From JANLTP01 sp031363055 (lineage in GTDB: Bacteria > Pseudomonadota > Gammaproteobacteria > Burkholderiales > Burkholderiaceae_E): a stretch of 41,791 nt of DNA. The translations under genes were made by a program, and so were the position numbers. The stretch covers positions 1-41,791 of the forward strand of contig JANLTP010000211.1 in assembly GCA_031363055.1 (NCBI GenBank), read 5' to 3'. Positions 15,764-23,853 of the stretch are shown here, one piece after another (position 1 is the first letter of the stretch; the number at the start of each line of letters is the position of its first letter). Under the pieces are notes generated by a model. That model searched no databases. It was not told the DNA's origin and saw only the letters and a program-made list of their open reading frames with translations.

Positions 15764-16737
15764 TTGTGCTGCCAAAGGTCGCCACGCTCGAGGACACGGC
15801 GCGCGTCCGCGCCGGCCAGCCATTGCCGCGCGTTCGCATCGTTGCGTAGATAGGCGTCCCAGAACGCGGTACTCAGCGCCATCATCACCCGATGATGATT
15901 CGGATTGCGCGGTTCGGTATCGCCCCGCAACGCGGTTTCTACAAACGCACTGTGCTCGGCGCGATCGAGCACCACCTCATATTTGTCACCGGCCGGTAGC
16001 GCCGGGAAAACGGCCCGGCGCGATTCGACGCTCGCCCCGCCAATGAAGAACGTGTCCTTGGTGCCCGTCATGAGCAGCCAGGGCATAGTCACCTGGGCGA
16101 ACGATGGCGTCTCATCGCTGGCAGCCTTGGGCGCACTCGGACTCATGATGACGGCTGCCTTGATGCGGGCCTCGGTCGGTCGCTCGCCGTTCGGGAATCG
16201 CTGGCCGCCGACGGCTTGAGTCGTGACCGCACCGAACGAATGCCCCGCCATGCCGACCCGCGACGTATCTACCCGGCCCGACAGATCGTGGCCGTCGGTC
16301 TTGTGCCAGCGTTCGAGCTGATTCAAGGTCGCTGACACATCACCGATGCGCGCCATAAAATTCTCCAGGCTGGCGGCTTGCCTGAGCGCTGGCATGCGCT
16401 GCACTTGCGGCAAGTCTTTCCAGATCCCCTCGTCGCTACCCGGGTGCTGCATGAATACCGCCAGATAACCTCGAGCCGCCCAGTGACGCCCCAGAAATGC
16501 ACTGCCTGCGCGACTGCCCCCTAAACCGTGGCTGAACAGAATCACCGGTGCCGGTGATTTCGACTCGGGAAGATAAACCCGAATCGGTAACTCGCGCGGT
16601 CGCGACGGATCACCGAAACTCAGGTCGATCGTTCTTATCGCGGAATCGGCCACGCGCATCGGATCGTAGTCGGCGGCTAGGCTCACGCTGGCGAAGGCGA
16701 GCCAGAAAGACGCGAGCATTCGTTTGAAGTTGAGCAT
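15760..16737 (-). CDS. Secreted alpha/beta hydrolase
   Basis: A 325-residue exported hydrolase. A signal peptide is visible (MLASFWLAFASVSLA). The oxyanion region is FSHGLGGSRAG, the nucleophile elbow is AGHSFGA (GxSxG), an acidic residue is in MTGTKDTFF, and the His is probably in DRAEHSAFVE. The general pattern is that of the platelet-activating-factor acetylhydrolase/dienelactone-hydrolase-like group that includes lipases and polyester hydrolases. Substrate unknown. The start could be ATG 16737 or the ATG six codons later; neither has a strong ribosome binding site. A membrane protein gene overlaps its stop by four bases. It is divergent from the methyltransferase gene. Confidence 0.88.
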   Translation of the reverse strand: MLNFKRMLASFWLAFASVSLAADYDPMRVADSAIRTIDLSFGDPSRPRELPIRVYLPESKSPAPVILFSHGLGGSRAGSAFLGRHWAARGYLAVFMQHPGSDEGIWKDLPQVQRMPALRQAASLENFMARIGDVSATLNQLERWHKTDGHDLSGRVDTSRVGMAGHSFGAVTTQAVGGQRFPNGERPTEARIKAAVIMSPSAPKAASDETPSFAQVTMPWLLMTGTKDTFFIGGASVESRRAVFPALPAGDKYEVVLDRAEHSAFVETALRGDTEPRNPNHHRVMMALSTAFWDAYLRNDANARQWLAGADARRVLERGDLWQHK

Positions 16738-16838
16738 GCGGTAACCAGGGTCGAGGAGTCAGTGAGAAATGTTATCGAAATTTATGCAAGGATTCATTTA
16801 CCTGATGCATCATAAGGGGAACTTCACGATGGGCAGCT

Positions 16839-17894
16839 ATGGATAAGGAACGTTCGCAGCAATTCATGCAGAAAGTCGTCAGCGATGTCGGCACTGCGCT
16901 GGCCGCCGGGCTGGTGCTGGTCGGCCAGCAGACCGGCTTGTTCAAGGCGATGGCCGGCGCAGGGCCTATGAGCTCACAACAACTGGTCGATAAGACCGGC
17001 GTTCACCCGCGTTACATTGAAGAGTGGTTGGGCGCAATGGTCTGCAACGGCTATGTTGATCATGACCCGCAAGCCAATACCTTCTGTTTCCCGGACGAAC
17101 ACGCGCTGTTTCTGACCGATGAATCAACCGAGTTTTACCTGGGCGGACTGTTCACCGGACTGCCCGGACTAATGTCGATGGTGCCGCGCCTCGTGCAGGC
17201 GTTTGAGCGCGGCTCAGGCATTACGTTCGCTGAATTCGGTGCCGGTTTGCCGGTCGCGCTGGAGCAAATGAATCGGCCGGTCTACGAAAATCGCCTGACC
17301 AAATCCTGGCTGCCGACCATGCCTCATGTGGTTGCGAAACTGCAGGCCGGTGGTCGCGCCATCGATATTGGTTGTGGCACCGGTGTGGTGGCGATGACGC
17401 TGGCCAAGGCCTATCCGGCCGCCCGTATCGAAGCGCTGGACTTCGATGCTCGTTCCATTGCGATTGCCAAAGGTTACGCCGAGCAGGCTGGGTTGGCTGG
17501 GCGAATTCGTTTCACCGAGGGGCGCGCGCAGGATATCGAGTCGACGCCGGGGTACGATCTCATCAGCACCTTTGATGTGATTCATGATTTGCCAGAACCC
17601 TTGGCCGTGCTGCAGCGGATTCGCGAGTGTCTGGCGCCCGGAGGCAGTTATCTGATGGTCGAGCCGCGCATGGACCATGACCTGACGAACAATCGAACCT
17701 CATTCGGTAAATTACTGTATGGCATGAGCTGCCTGCATTGTGTGCCGCAGTCGTTGTCCCAGGGTGGTCCGGGTTTGGGTGCCTGCTGGGGGCCGAAGCG
17801 CGCCGAGGACTTGGCGATGCAGGCAGGATTTTCGAGCTTTGCGCCGTTGCCGGTTCGCAGTCCGGTGCTCGCCTTCTATGAGTTACGCGCCTGA
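16839..17894 (+). CDS. SAM-dependent methyltransferase with N-terminal winged helix
   Basis: A 351-residue protein. Residues about 20-90 form a winged-helix-like region (LFKAMAGAGPMSSQQLVDKT, then YIEEWLGAMVCNGYV), as in O-methyltransferase-like dimers. The SAM site is AIDIGCGTGVVAMTLAKAYP near residues 174-193, followed by IEALDFDARSI and FDVIHDLPEP. The layout matches the Rv2258c-like group, whose substrate is unknown. The ATG at 16839 is used because a nearer-looking ATG at 16829 stops after five codons. It stands alone, convergent with the thioesterase gene. Confidence 0.88.
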   Translation: MDKERSQQFMQKVVSDVGTALAAGLVLVGQQTGLFKAMAGAGPMSSQQLVDKTGVHPRYIEEWLGAMVCNGYVDHDPQANTFCFPDEHALFLTDESTEFYLGGLFTGLPGLMSMVPRLVQAFERGSGITFAEFGAGLPVALEQMNRPVYENRLTKSWLPTMPHVVAKLQAGGRAIDIGCGTGVVAMTLAKAYPAARIEALDFDARSIAIAKGYAEQAGLAGRIRFTEGRAQDIESTPGYDLISTFDVIHDLPEPLAVLQRIRECLAPGGSYLMVEPRMDHDLTNNRTSFGKLLYGMSCLHCVPQSLSQGGPGLGACWGPKRAEDLAMQAGFSSFAPLPVRSPVLAFYELRA

Positions 17895-17904
17895 ACCGCG
17901 CTTT

Positions 17905-18306
17905 TTAGCCGCCGTCGCTGGGTACCAGACGCTTGCCGCCGCTGCGCTCGATTGCGACATATGTCAGCGTCGCTTCGGTGACTTTGACCACGTGCAGATT
18001 CGCCGGATCGCGTTCGGCGATGACCTCTATGTGTACGGAGATCGACGTGCGGCCAACCTGCGTTACCCGGCCATAAAATGAAACAACGTCGCCAACCGAA
18101 ATCGGCTGCTTGAACAGAAAACTGTTGACCGCCACGGTGACCACGCGGCCACGTGCGCGTCGCGAGGCCAACACGCCACCGGCGATATCAACCTGCGCCA
18201 TGACCCAACCGCCGAACACGTCACCATTGCTGTTCAGATCGGCCGGCATCGGCGTGACCCTCAGCACCAGTTGATGTTCGCTCAGATGCGGAAGTGATTC
18301 GCTCAT
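17905..18306 (-). CDS. Acyl-CoA thioesterase, hotdog fold (YciA-like)
   Basis: A 133-residue hotdog-fold thioesterase that would hydrolyse acyl-CoA to free acid and CoA. The segments PADLNSNGDVFGGWVMAQVD and VVTVAVNSFLFKQPISVGD are characteristic of the YciA/BACH type, with the catalytic Asp in the NxxGxxxGGxxxxxxD pattern. The ATG at 18306 is preferred over an in-frame TTG two codons upstream. It starts six bases after the stop of the lytic transglycosylase gene, so the two probably share a transcript. Substrate chain length cannot be judged. Confidence 0.92.
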   Translation of the reverse strand: MSESLPHLSEHQLVLRVTPMPADLNSNGDVFGGWVMAQVDIAGGVLASRRARGRVVTVAVNSFLFKQPISVGDVVSFYGRVTQVGRTSISVHIEVIAERDPANLHVVKVTEATLTYVAIERSGGKRLVPSDGG

Positions 18307-18312
18307 GGCCAA

Positions 18313-20493
18313 TCAGTCTGGGTCAGCGGCGTTCTGTCGAGTCAACTTGTCGATGCGCGGGCCGATTTGTCCGAGTCGTTGTTTCAGTGACTGTGGCTTG
18401 CCGCTGAATACGGTCGCATACCAGGTGGCATTCCACATGACCTTCTTCACATAATCACGGGTTTCGTTAAACGGAATGATTTCTGCAAACGCGGCGCCAT
18501 CCATCGTCGTATTGAGCGCACCGCGCCAGCGCGCAGGTCGCCCTGGGCCAGCGTTATAGGCGGCGGATGCCATGACTTCGGATTGCTCGAGACGGTTCGA
18601 GACATCACGCAGATAAAAGGTTCCAAAGCGCAGATTGGTATCGATGTCGTGCAGGTCGCGCGTGGTGAAGCCATTGACACCCAGTTGCCGGGCGATCCAG
18701 CTACCGGTCTTGGGCATGATCTGCATTAGACCCTGCGCGCCGGCATGCGATCGGGCGTCATAAAGAAAGCGCGACTCTTGCCGGATCAGACCATAAACCC
18801 AGGCTGGGTCCAGCCCCTGCTCCTTGGCAAACACCGCCATACGTTCGCGAAACGGCGTCAGGAACCGCAGAGCCAGGCTGTGTTCGTAACGGGTACGATC
18901 GGCGGTGTTGACGCAGCGATCCAATATGGCCGCCTTGCAGGCCAGATCGGCAGCGGCCAGTAACTGGCGATCGGTCATGCCGCGCAAGGCGAAATTCCAT
19001 TCGCGATTGCCGTCGGCTCGGTAACCTAGCGCATAGAACTTGCGCGCTCGTGCAAACGCGGGGTTATTGCCGGCCTCGGCGGTTTCGGCTGCGCTGAAGG
19101 CGGCCGGGTCCTCGGGCGGATCGATGCTCAGGCCGAGCTCGTCGGCCGCAAGATGACCGTAAAAATTCCATTGCCCGGCAATGGTCTGCAGCAGATGGGT
19201 GGCGCGATCGTCTTGCTTGAATTCCCGGTGCGCTCTAGCCAACCAATAGATCCAGGCGGGCTCCTGTTGGCCGGTGTCACTCATGCCCAGGATGAGCTTT
19301 TGTAACAGGCTCCAATCGCCAGCGGCCAAGGCCGATCGAGCCATCCAGCCACGGGTCTCATCGGAGACGCGCGCATCGATGCCGCGTCGCGTCCATTCAA
19401 TTGCTTGCGGCAACAGCCGTTGTGCTCCTTGCGCGGCAATGACGGCCCAGACGAACTGGCTGGTGTCGGCGGGGAGTTTCAGCGCGCTCAGGTGGGCGGC
19501 GGCTTCCTCAGGTTCATTTCGAGCCAGCAGTGCAAGGGCCATGACCAATGGCTCGGTGTCGCGACTGCCCTTCTTGAGCAAGTAACCCGGTGCGCGCAAG
19601 GCGTGCGTGAAGTCGGCGCTATCCAGCGACAGCAGGGCGGCCGTGCGGCGGCCGGTGGCGAGGGCACCTGACTCGGCCGACACTCGCAGTCGAAGCAGCA
19701 ACTCGTCACGACTCAATACTTTGCGGGCGCTGGCGGCGCCCAACAGCGGGTTACAGCCTTCGCCGAGTTCGCGTGGCGATAACAGGTGTTCGCGTGCGCT
19801 GACAGCGAGCTCGCCCGTTTCCATCAGGTCAGCCAGCCAGACGTAGCACTGCACCGCTCGATCATCGCGAGCCAGCAAGCGCTGTCCCTGTTCTCGCGCC
19901 GTCGACCAACGCTGACGTCGGGCCAGGGAGGTGATCCATTCGCCGCGGAGCGCATCGATCAGCAGACGGTTTGAGGAGCGCTCCAGAAATTTTTCGGCAG
20001 CACTGTCTGTTAGCGGGTTGGCGGTTGATGCGCGTAAGGCAAGCACCAGTTGCCAGTAGCGCGGATACTCCGCGAGCAGGTGTTCATTTTTGCTCAGCGT
20101 ATTGACGGCTTGTGCAATCGTCGCGTGATCGCCATTGACGAATGCCCGCCGGGCGTCGAGGATCGTGGCATCGACGCTGCTGCTATCGGTGCGTTGTTCG
20201 TCAGCCAGTCCGCCCGTCGGCGACGGGCGCTCAAGCGTTGCCGCAGTCAATGCGCTGCCAGCCGGATTGGCATTGCCAAACGCCTTGGCAGACTTCCTGG
20301 CAGACTTTGCGTTCAGTTTGCTTTTGGCGGAAACCTTCGCCTTTTGAGTTGACTTTACGCTTGCGGAATTCCCCTTCGAGCGGCGAGCGGCATCGGCGTC
20401 GCCCGCGAAGCATAGGCCAAGCAGGGCTGTGAAGGCCAACGATAACAGGGCTTTGGGAGGCAGACCCAGCAGCATTTTGGTAGAACTCGACAC
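18313..20493 (-). CDS. slt: Soluble lytic murein transglycosylase
   Basis: A 726-residue periplasmic enzyme that cleaves peptidoglycan glycan strands to 1,6-anhydro products. The GTG at 20493 follows GAGG; an ATG six codons later is possible. After a signal peptide (LSLAFTALLGLCFAGDADA) comes a Lys/Ser/Ala-rich stretch to about residue 75, a long alpha-helical superhelix as in Slt70, and a C-terminal SLT domain with the catalytic Glu in GLIRQESRF, then GAQGLMQIMPKTG and AYNAGPGRPARW. Small duplications are visible in the Lys-rich part. It is divergent from rlmJ, with the thioesterase gene directly downstream. Confidence 0.93.
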   Translation of the reverse strand: MSSSTKMLLGLPPKALLSLAFTALLGLCFAGDADAARRSKGNSASVKSTQKAKVSAKSKLNAKSARKSAKAFGNANPAGSALTAATLERPSPTGGLADEQRTDSSSVDATILDARRAFVNGDHATIAQAVNTLSKNEHLLAEYPRYWQLVLALRASTANPLTDSAAEKFLERSSNRLLIDALRGEWITSLARRQRWSTAREQGQRLLARDDRAVQCYVWLADLMETGELAVSAREHLLSPRELGEGCNPLLGAASARKVLSRDELLLRLRVSAESGALATGRRTAALLSLDSADFTHALRAPGYLLKKGSRDTEPLVMALALLARNEPEEAAAHLSALKLPADTSQFVWAVIAAQGAQRLLPQAIEWTRRGIDARVSDETRGWMARSALAAGDWSLLQKLILGMSDTGQQEPAWIYWLARAHREFKQDDRATHLLQTIAGQWNFYGHLAADELGLSIDPPEDPAAFSAAETAEAGNNPAFARARKFYALGYRADGNREWNFALRGMTDRQLLAAADLACKAAILDRCVNTADRTRYEHSLALRFLTPFRERMAVFAKEQGLDPAWVYGLIRQESRFLYDARSHAGAQGLMQIMPKTGSWIARQLGVNGFTTRDLHDIDTNLRFGTFYLRDVSNRLEQSEVMASAAYNAGPGRPARWRGALNTTMDGAAFAEIIPFNETRDYVKKVMWNATWYATVFSGKPQSLKQRLGQIGPRIDKLTRQNAADPD

Positions 20494-20665
20494 CGGTGTT
20501 GCCTCGCAGTCGCGACTTTGCGCGCAGAAAATTCCGCAAGCGCCAGCAGTTGCAATCGCTCAAGCTAGCGGTTCTGTGCCTGGCGGTCAGCAAGGGCCAG
20601 ACAGCCGGAGTCTCAGGGGCGACCGCCGAAGGTGCGGGGGGCTGGTGGTTTAAACTGATTTGCTC

Positions 20666-21610
20666 ATGTTCAGCTATCGACACGCCTTTCATGCCGGCAA
20701 TCATGCCGACGTTCTCAAACACACGGTGTTGCTCGCCATCTTGAAGCACTTGCTGCAGAAGGAGGCCGCCTTGATGGTGATCGACACCCACGCCGGTGCA
20801 GGTCTGTATCGGCTCGATGATCACTTCGCGCAAACCAGCGGCGAGGCGGCCGACGGTATCACGAAGATCAGCTCAAGCGCAGGCAGGCAATTGGCACCTG
20901 TGCTGGTTGATTACCTGGCGGCCATTGCGCAATTCAACGCGGTAGAACCGCAAACGGCAACGACATCGAAAACGGCACCGGCTTCGAAGGCGCAAACTGC
21001 TTATCCGGGCTCGCCGTTGTTGATCCAGCGCCTGCTGCGGGATCATGACAAACTCAAGGCCTTCGAAACGCACCCGACCGACTCGAAAGCGTTGGCCGCC
21101 ACTCTTGAACAATTGAACGTCGGCCGGCAAGTTGCCATGTTCGCTGAAGATGGCTTCGAAGGCGTCAAGAAATTTCTGCCGCCGCCGTCGCGCCGGGCCT
21201 TGGTTCTGACCGACCCCAGTTATGAGATCAAGAGTGACTACGCCAAAGTCGCGAGTATGCTGGCCGATTCAGTGAAACGATTTGCGACCGGCACTTACGC
21301 CATTTGGTACCCCATCATTGCACGCGCCGAGGCGATTGATCTTCCGCGCAAATTGAGCGCATTGGCAATTAAAAATAGTCGAGCCTGGTTGAATGCCAGC
21401 TTGACGGTCAAGTCACCAGCGCCGCAAGTATCCGCACAATTTTTGGAGCCCGGCCAGCATCAACGCGCTGGCCTCGCGGCCAGTGGCATGTTTATACTGA
21501 ATCCGCCTTACACCCTGTTACCCGCGCTTGCGGCTGCGCTGCCGCAATTGGTCGGATTGCTCGGACAGGATCGGAGCGCCACCTTCACACTTGATTCAAG
21601 CGAGAGGTAA
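20666..21610 (+). CDS. rlmJ: 23S rRNA (adenine(2030)-N6)-methyltransferase RlmJ
   Basis: A 314-residue protein that methylates A2030 of 23S rRNA. The ATG at 20666 gives MFSYRHAFHAGNHADVLKH, the hallmark N-terminus; a TTG two codons earlier is ignored. IDTHAGAGLYRL is the SAM site and LTDPSYEIKSDY is the catalytic DPxY motif (usually DPPYE). A Thr/Ala/Lys-rich insertion (QTATTSKTAPASKAQTAYPG) at about 97-116 is longer than in typical RlmJ. A small unknown gene starts three bases after the stop, followed closely by the gamma-glutamyltransferase gene. Confidence 0.94.
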   Translation: MFSYRHAFHAGNHADVLKHTVLLAILKHLLQKEAALMVIDTHAGAGLYRLDDHFAQTSGEAADGITKISSSAGRQLAPVLVDYLAAIAQFNAVEPQTATTSKTAPASKAQTAYPGSPLLIQRLLRDHDKLKAFETHPTDSKALAATLEQLNVGRQVAMFAEDGFEGVKKFLPPPSRRALVLTDPSYEIKSDYAKVASMLADSVKRFATGTYAIWYPIIARAEAIDLPRKLSALAIKNSRAWLNASLTVKSPAPQVSAQFLEPGQHQRAGLAASGMFILNPPYTLLPALAAALPQLVGLLGQDRSATFTLDSSER

Positions 21611-21613
21611 ACC

Positions 21614-22126
21614 GTGCAAGACGAAGAACCTGAGTCCGATGATCCGATCGTCATTCATGAACCTCGCCGCTGGCGCGACGATGGCTGGAGCGCATTGATC
21701 ATCAAGAATGAAGATGATGATGGCTGGGCCGTAGCCATGACACGCGACGGTGAAGCAGAGCCGGCGCTGGTGGGCCCGTGGACCATGGGACGCGACAAGC
21801 GCAACCCGAAGCCGCTCGATGGTTCAGCGTTCATCACGTTGGTTAAGACCGCCGCCGAATTTGTTCGTCGCCGCGAGCAGCAGTTGCATGCCAGCCTGCA
21901 TCAGTCGCTGGTGGTCAGCGCCCGATCGGCTCGCGTCAGTGTTTCGCTCGATATCGTGCCGGATGACGACAATCCCTATGGACTTTTAAGCGCTCATGAC
22001 GAACACGGCGAACGCTTGGCGCAGCAGCGTGTTTCACCGGGTTTTAAATTGAATCGTGCCAGCGCGGCGGCCTGGGTTGAAAGTGAGTTTCGTCCCCCGC
22101 TCGATTCAGGTTTGGATCGACAGTAA
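21614..22126 (+). CDS. Conserved-looking acidic protein of unknown function
   Basis: A 170-residue protein starting at GTG 21614 behind GAGAGG. No signal peptide or membrane segment. The N-terminus is strongly acidic (MQDEEPESDDP), followed by RRWRDDGWSALIIKNEDDDG and a WAVAMTRDGEAEPALVGPWT stretch that looks beta-rich. The middle (FVRRREQQLHASLHQSLVV) is probably helical. I do not recognise a family. The three-base gap to rlmJ and 24-base gap to the next gene put it in an operon with both. Confidence 0.75.
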   Translation: MQDEEPESDDPIVIHEPRRWRDDGWSALIIKNEDDDGWAVAMTRDGEAEPALVGPWTMGRDKRNPKPLDGSAFITLVKTAAEFVRRREQQLHASLHQSLVVSARSARVSVSLDIVPDDDNPYGLLSAHDEHGERLAQQRVSPGFKLNRASAAAWVESEFRPPLDSGLDRQ

Positions 22127-22150
22127 GCAAATGCCTTTGAGAAAGCTGCG

Positions 22151-23815
22151 ATGAGAACTACTGAAAAGCAATCGGCAACAGGTTCGCGTGGAATGGTGGT
22201 GACCAACCACCCGCTGGCATCAGCGGCTGGCGTCGAGATTCTGGCCGGCGGCGGCAATGCCGTCGACGCGGCAGTAGCGGCCCTATTTGCGCTGACCGTG
22301 GTCGAGCCGATGATGGTCGGCATTCTGGGCGGCGGATTTGCGCACATCCGATTGCCCAACGGTCAGCATACCGTTCTCGAAGGGCAGGGCCGATGTCCGC
22401 AGGCGACTGGCCCAACGACCTTTACGCCGGACCCGAACGCCGGGGCCGGTGTCCTCGATGCCGTCGGCCGTCGCAACAGCGTCGGGCGCGCCGCCGTTAC
22501 GACGCCGGGTAACCTCATGGCCTGGTGCGAGTTGCTGACTCGCTACGGCAGTTGTTCATTGGCCGATGTAATCGAGCCGGCCATCCGGCACGCAACGCGC
22601 GGTTTTGCGGTCAGCCATTTTCTGTCCGACTGCATCGGCGACTGCGCCGCCGATCTGTTACTTGACGCTGAAATCGGGCGCTGGTTGATGCCCAAGGGTG
22701 TTCGCCTTCAAGCGGGCGAGCGATTGCGCAATATCGCCTATGCCGAGACGCTGCGCGCGATCGCCAGTGCCGGGCCGAAACTGCTTTATGGTGGCGAACT
22801 CGGTAAAACATTCGCTGACGATATCCGGCAGCACGATGGCTATCTGACGCTCGCCGATCTGCAGTCGTACCGTACCAACGACCTCGAGGTACTTCGTTCG
22901 CACTATCGCGGCTTTGAAATCACCGGACCGCCGCCGCCCTGCAGTGGACCACTGCATATTGCCCAGATGCTGAACGTCCTCGAGGGATTCGATATCGCTG
23001 CGGCTGGATTCGGTTCAACTCAGAACGTTCATTGGCTAGCCGAAGCACTGAAGATTGCCTTTGCCGATCGCGCTGCCTCGACCGCCGATCCGGATTTTGT
23101 GCGGGTGCCGGTGGAGAAACTTTTGTCGACCGACTACGCCAGCCAGCGCCGCGCACAGATTGATCCTGCGCGGGCGAAATCGTGGTCGGCGGCCGTCACT
23201 TCGAACGAAAGCGCCAACACCACGCACTTGACGGTGGCCGATTACGAAGGTCGTATCGTTTGTGCCACCCAGACGATCAATTCGTTGTTCGGAGCGCGCT
23301 ATCTGGTGCCCGGCACCGGCATGATCCCGAATAACTATATGCATGTCTTTGATCCGCGCCCCGGCGTGGCGAACTCGGTAGCGCCGGGCAAACGGGTCAC
23401 GTCGTCGATGTCGCCGCTCATCATCCTGAAAGACGGCAAGCCGAGGTTTGCCCTTGGCCTGCCAGGCGGGCTGCGGATCTTTCCGTCGGCGCTGCAGGCG
23501 ACGATCAATCTGATTGATCATCGAATGAGCCTGCAGGAGGCCGTCGAAGCGCCGAGGGTTTGGACGCAGGGATACGCGCTCGAGTTGGAGCCCGCAGCAT
23601 CCGACGCGCTAGCCGAGGAGCTCGCGGCGCGGGGGCATGAAGTCTTGCGAGTGCCGAACGTCGGTGGCGGCATGTGCGCCATTGAATTTCGCGATGACGG
23701 TCAAATGCACGGTGCCGCGTGCTGGCGCGCCGACGGCACCGCCATGGGTCTGAGTGGCGGGCCGGCGCGCAAGGGCGTCAGGTTTATGCCTGAGGCCCGA
23801 GTGAAGATGAAGTAA
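22151..23815 (+). CDS. Gamma-glutamyltransferase family protein, apparently cytoplasmic
   Basis: A 554-residue Ntn-hydrolase of the gamma-glutamyltransferase family. The N-terminus reads GSRGMVVTNHPLASAAGVEI and AGGGNAVDAAVAALF, both typical. The self-cleavage nucleophile is T357 in ESANTTHLTVAD, and GLPGGLRIFPSALQATINLI is the later glycine-rich element. Members move or hydrolyse the gamma-glutamyl group of glutathione and related amides, and relatives act on cephalosporin side chains. Classical enzymes are secreted, but this one starts with polar residues and has no signal peptide. The ATG at 22151 is preceded by GAGAAAG. The natural substrate is uncertain. Confidence 0.92.
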   Translation: MRTTEKQSATGSRGMVVTNHPLASAAGVEILAGGGNAVDAAVAALFALTVVEPMMVGILGGGFAHIRLPNGQHTVLEGQGRCPQATGPTTFTPDPNAGAGVLDAVGRRNSVGRAAVTTPGNLMAWCELLTRYGSCSLADVIEPAIRHATRGFAVSHFLSDCIGDCAADLLLDAEIGRWLMPKGVRLQAGERLRNIAYAETLRAIASAGPKLLYGGELGKTFADDIRQHDGYLTLADLQSYRTNDLEVLRSHYRGFEITGPPPPCSGPLHIAQMLNVLEGFDIAAAGFGSTQNVHWLAEALKIAFADRAASTADPDFVRVPVEKLLSTDYASQRRAQIDPARAKSWSAAVTSNESANTTHLTVADYEGRIVCATQTINSLFGARYLVPGTGMIPNNYMHVFDPRPGVANSVAPGKRVTSSMSPLIILKDGKPRFALGLPGGLRIFPSALQATINLIDHRMSLQEAVEAPRVWTQGYALELEPAASDALAEELAARGHEVLRVPNVGGGMCAIEFRDDGQMHGAACWRADGTAMGLSGGPARKGVRFMPEARVKMK

Positions 23816-23820
23816 TCAGT

Positions 23821-23853
23821 GCGTCGCTAGCGCGTCACTGGCGTTTCACTAGC
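23821..23853. repeat. Three 11-bp tandem repeats between convergent genes
   Basis: GCGTCGCTAGC, GCGTCACTGGC and GTTTCACTAGC follow each other, with a partial fourth copy (GTTTGAAG). They fill the 33-base gap between the convergent gamma-glutamyltransferase and FadJ-like genes and supply the stop codon of the latter. Confidence 0.65.
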
